Shown piece by piece: positions 61,914 through 64,000 of a stretch of DNA of 64,000 nucleotides. The position numbers and the translations under genes are program-made. Below the pieces are notes generated by a model. It made no database searches, was not told the DNA's origin, and worked only from the letters and a program-made list of their open reading frames with translations. The number at the start of each line of letters is the position of its first letter. The stretch's first letter is position 1. The stretch lies in contig NZ_CP154625.1 in NCBI RefSeq assembly GCF_051148895.1, positions 2,790,001 through 2,854,000 on the forward strand, read 5' to 3'. This DNA comes from Terrisporobacter vanillatitrophus (lineage in GTDB: Bacteria > Bacillota > Clostridia > Peptostreptococcales > Peptostreptococcaceae).

Positions 61914-63992
61914 CTATAAATCACATATTTTCTTATATTCATTATAAATAAAGTTTTCATCAATTACCTTAATAGTTTTTTCATTATCATTAATATTTTT
62001 TTCAATATTAAGTTCAATTTCAATTAATATGCAATCATCCTTGTTAGTCCTCATGTCTACTTTTCCCTTATACTTGTTTACTATTAACTTTGCAATGGAC
62101 ATACTCAAATTGAGAATTTTTTCTTCATAATTATCCAGATACTGCTCATAGTTATATCTTTTAAAATTTTCTATTGTAATTATTACTTTATCTACTTTAG
62201 TTTTTATACTAAAATCAATTGTACTTTTTATCCTAGAATTTTTTACTATTACAGACAATAAGGTAAGAATAGCTTTAGTCATATCATCTGAATCTATTTT
62301 TGTATATATTTCCTCTTCATCTGTATCAAATACTATGTTAATACCTTTATAAACAGTATACTTATTTAACTGAGTAACTATATCTTCACATAAAGATACA
62401 ATATCGTAAATTTCATTACTTTCATTATGGTTATCTTCTTCTAACTTAGATAATTCCATAATCTTATTAATTAATGTAATCAAAATCTCCACATGTTTTT
62501 TCATAACTGATATAGAGTTGGCAAACTCTCCATCAGGCTCTCTTTTAATAATATCTTTACAATTTCTTTCTATAAATTGATTACTACTATGAAGTAAGTT
62601 AGCCGGTGTTAACAGTTCATGGGACATATTTATAAAGAAATCATCCTTGTCCTTATTAATAATTTCACTTTCTAAAATTTCTTTTTTCATTGATTCTACT
62701 TTAATTTCTTCTGTAATATCTCTAATTATTAGTACCATTTTAGTGGATTTATTAATATTGATAAGTACCACACTACTTTCAATATTTATTAATCCTCCGT
62801 ATCCATCCTTTAGAGTTTTTCTTATGTATTTAATATTTTCATTTATATTACCAGAACTAATTGCTATGTCATTATATATTTCATCCAAGTCCATATTTTC
62901 TATATCTTGAATTTTGAATAATTCAAAGAAAGTATTATTTGCATACTCAAACTCTTTACTTTCATAATCTAATACACATATTGCCTCAGGTATAGTATCT
63001 ATTAAAGTTTTATATTGATTTGCACTCACTTCCAATTTATTAAGCAACTTTTTGTAATTAGAAATATCTTTTATTTCAATTAAACTAATTTCCTCATCGT
63101 CTTCAATAAATTTGATTCTATCTATATATAATGAAATTTCTTTACTTTCATCATCAATATAATTTATTTCACCTTTTGTCGCACTATTTAAAATTATATT
63201 CTTAATATCCCTATTGTTTAAATCTATATCTAACTTGTTATTATTATAAATTATCTCTTTATTTTTTTCTAATATTATAGAGTATGGTATATTTTCAACT
63301 ATCTTTTTATACTTCGTATCATTTTCTTGTATCTTTAAGGCCATTTTCTTTTCATATGTAATATCAGATAAAATACAAATTACTTTTGAAGATTCATATT
63401 CTTCATATAAAGAAAAGACACATTCAAAAATCCTACCATCTTTTATTGTTACTTCAATAATTATACTTTCACTATAATATCTTGCATCTTCTATACTTTT
63501 TAAAAATTTTTCTTTTTCTATCATATTATCATTTAAAAAATCATCTAATTTTATTGCTGTATGATAGTCCTTATATGAATTAAACATGGTTTTAAAGACA
63601 ACATCATTATTAATGATATAGTTATCTTCATCTATTAGTAGTGCACTCTTTTTAAACTGTCCTAGAAGAATATGTAGATTTTTTTCTTTTAAACCATAGT
63701 CTTCTTGCAGTATTTTATTAACCATTCTATAATTATTCAATCTTTCATCATATAACTTCATATTTATGGCACTTCTATTTAAATTACTTTCTGTTTTAGC
63801 ATATTTTATATTAGGTTGCTCAATATAAAATATATAAGTTTTTAAAAAAATAAGTGAAACAATTAATAAATCTAGAAGTATATTACTATATATAAGACAA
63901 TTAATAATATGACTTTGCAATACTAATATAAAATTAATAATATAATATAATGAAATAGTCTGTATCAATTTAGGGTACTTAGTATAATACAA
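61914..63992 (-). CDS. PAS-domain histidine-kinase-like protein with degenerate ATPase domain
   Basis: At least 692 residues; the frame is still open at the window edge, and TTG 63992 has no clear ribosome binding site in view, so the true start may lie outside. One or two membrane segments (about 10-55) are followed by three or four PAS-like domains, a HisKA with MSHELLTP, and a C-terminal region in the place of HATPase_c. The ATPase has lost the DxGxG box (IENFKRYN) and the G2 glycines, and its N box is weak. It may act as a phosphatase or scaffold rather than as a kinase. No response regulator is next to it. Confidence 0.75.
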   Translation of the reverse strand: MYYTKYPKLIQTISLYYIINFILVLQSHIINCLIYSNILLDLLIVSLIFLKTYIFYIEQPNIKYAKTESNLNRSAINMKLYDERLNNYRMVNKILQEDYGLKEKNLHILLGQFKKSALLIDEDNYIINNDVVFKTMFNSYKDYHTAIKLDDFLNDNMIEKEKFLKSIEDARYYSESIIIEVTIKDGRIFECVFSLYEEYESSKVICILSDITYEKKMALKIQENDTKYKKIVENIPYSIILEKNKEIIYNNNKLDIDLNNRDIKNIILNSATKGEINYIDDESKEISLYIDRIKFIEDDEEISLIEIKDISNYKKLLNKLEVSANQYKTLIDTIPEAICVLDYESKEFEYANNTFFELFKIQDIENMDLDEIYNDIAISSGNINENIKYIRKTLKDGYGGLINIESSVVLININKSTKMVLIIRDITEEIKVESMKKEILESEIINKDKDDFFINMSHELLTPANLLHSSNQFIERNCKDIIKREPDGEFANSISVMKKHVEILITLINKIMELSKLEEDNHNESNEIYDIVSLCEDIVTQLNKYTVYKGINIVFDTDEEEIYTKIDSDDMTKAILTLLSVIVKNSRIKSTIDFSIKTKVDKVIITIENFKRYNYEQYLDNYEEKILNLSMSIAKLIVNKYKGKVDMRTNKDDCILIEIELNIEKNINDNEKTIKVIDENFIYNEYKKICDL

Positions 63993-64000
63993 GCAAATAT

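Overview
The window is very AT-rich, uses strong AGGAGG-type ribosome binding sites, and carries a T-box leader, strictly anaerobic metabolism and the gene order rnc - radical SAM - smc - ftsY - ylxM - ffh - rpsP - khpA / rimM - trmD - rplS - rbgA. This points to a low-GC member of the Clostridia, most likely near the Peptostreptococcaceae (a lineage-level inference; no rRNA is present to test it). Nearly everything from 10.6 to 63.99 kb is on the minus strand. The main plus-strand genes are the response regulator, brnQ, one LysR gene and one enoate-reductase-like gene.

Layout. 1-1.65 kb: end of a homocysteine methyltransferase gene and an AGCS amino-acid symporter. 1.7-6.3 kb: four-gene operon of a GIY-YIG domain protein, an unknown protein, a MoxR-type AAA+ ATPase and a VWA protein that also carries HEIGH. 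6.5-7.9 kb: DEAD-box helicase with a hairpin at its transcript start. 8.6-10.4 kb: isoleucine-type T-box, an 8-codon micro-ORF and brnQ. 10.6-11.5 kb: an OsmC-like pseudogene and the 5' part of a group IIC intron sitting just behind the carbonic anhydrase terminator. 12.2-19.6 kb: a CitMHS carrier with a hybrid histidine kinase and a divergent response regulator, then an IS3 remnant and a second, partly decayed copy of the carrier/kinase segment. 19.7-21.2 kb: an RlmA-like 23S rRNA methyltransferase preceded by two short leader ORFs and an intrinsic terminator, the whole flanked by 29-bp direct repeats resembling a tmRNA 3' end. 21.2-23.1 kb: FMN-dependent alpha-hydroxy-acid oxidase family enzyme and rnhB. 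23.2-31.3 kb: accessory block with metNIQ and a UROD-family methyltransferase, NhaC and LRAT-like genes plus a collapsed duplicate of both, a second IS3 remnant, and csoR with a clear promoter and operator. 31.4-45.4 kb: housekeeping genes of translation, the signal recognition particle and chromosome structure, then efp and aroK. 45.6-58.9 kb: a 13-kb cluster of shikimate/quinate-type genes. 59.0-61.9 kb: four pseudopilin-like genes and a biosynthetic-type aroE. The window ends in a PAS-domain kinase with a degenerate ATPase domain.

The two most interesting systems are as follows. (1) The 45.6-58.9 kb cluster holds two YdiB-like quinate/shikimate dehydrogenases, a type I dehydroquinase, two Fe-S flavin enoate-reductase-like enzymes, a TIM-barrel isomerase/dehydratase-like protein, two carriers and two LysR regulators. 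Together they suggest anaerobic use of hydroaromatic acids such as shikimate, quinate and dehydroshikimate. Reduction of the shikimate-type double bond by the flavoenzymes is my inference. (2) The RlmA-like methyltransferase leader looks like a peptide-controlled transcription attenuator, plausibly induced by ribosome-targeting antibiotics. All function calls rest on sequence features read by eye; no database search was run.
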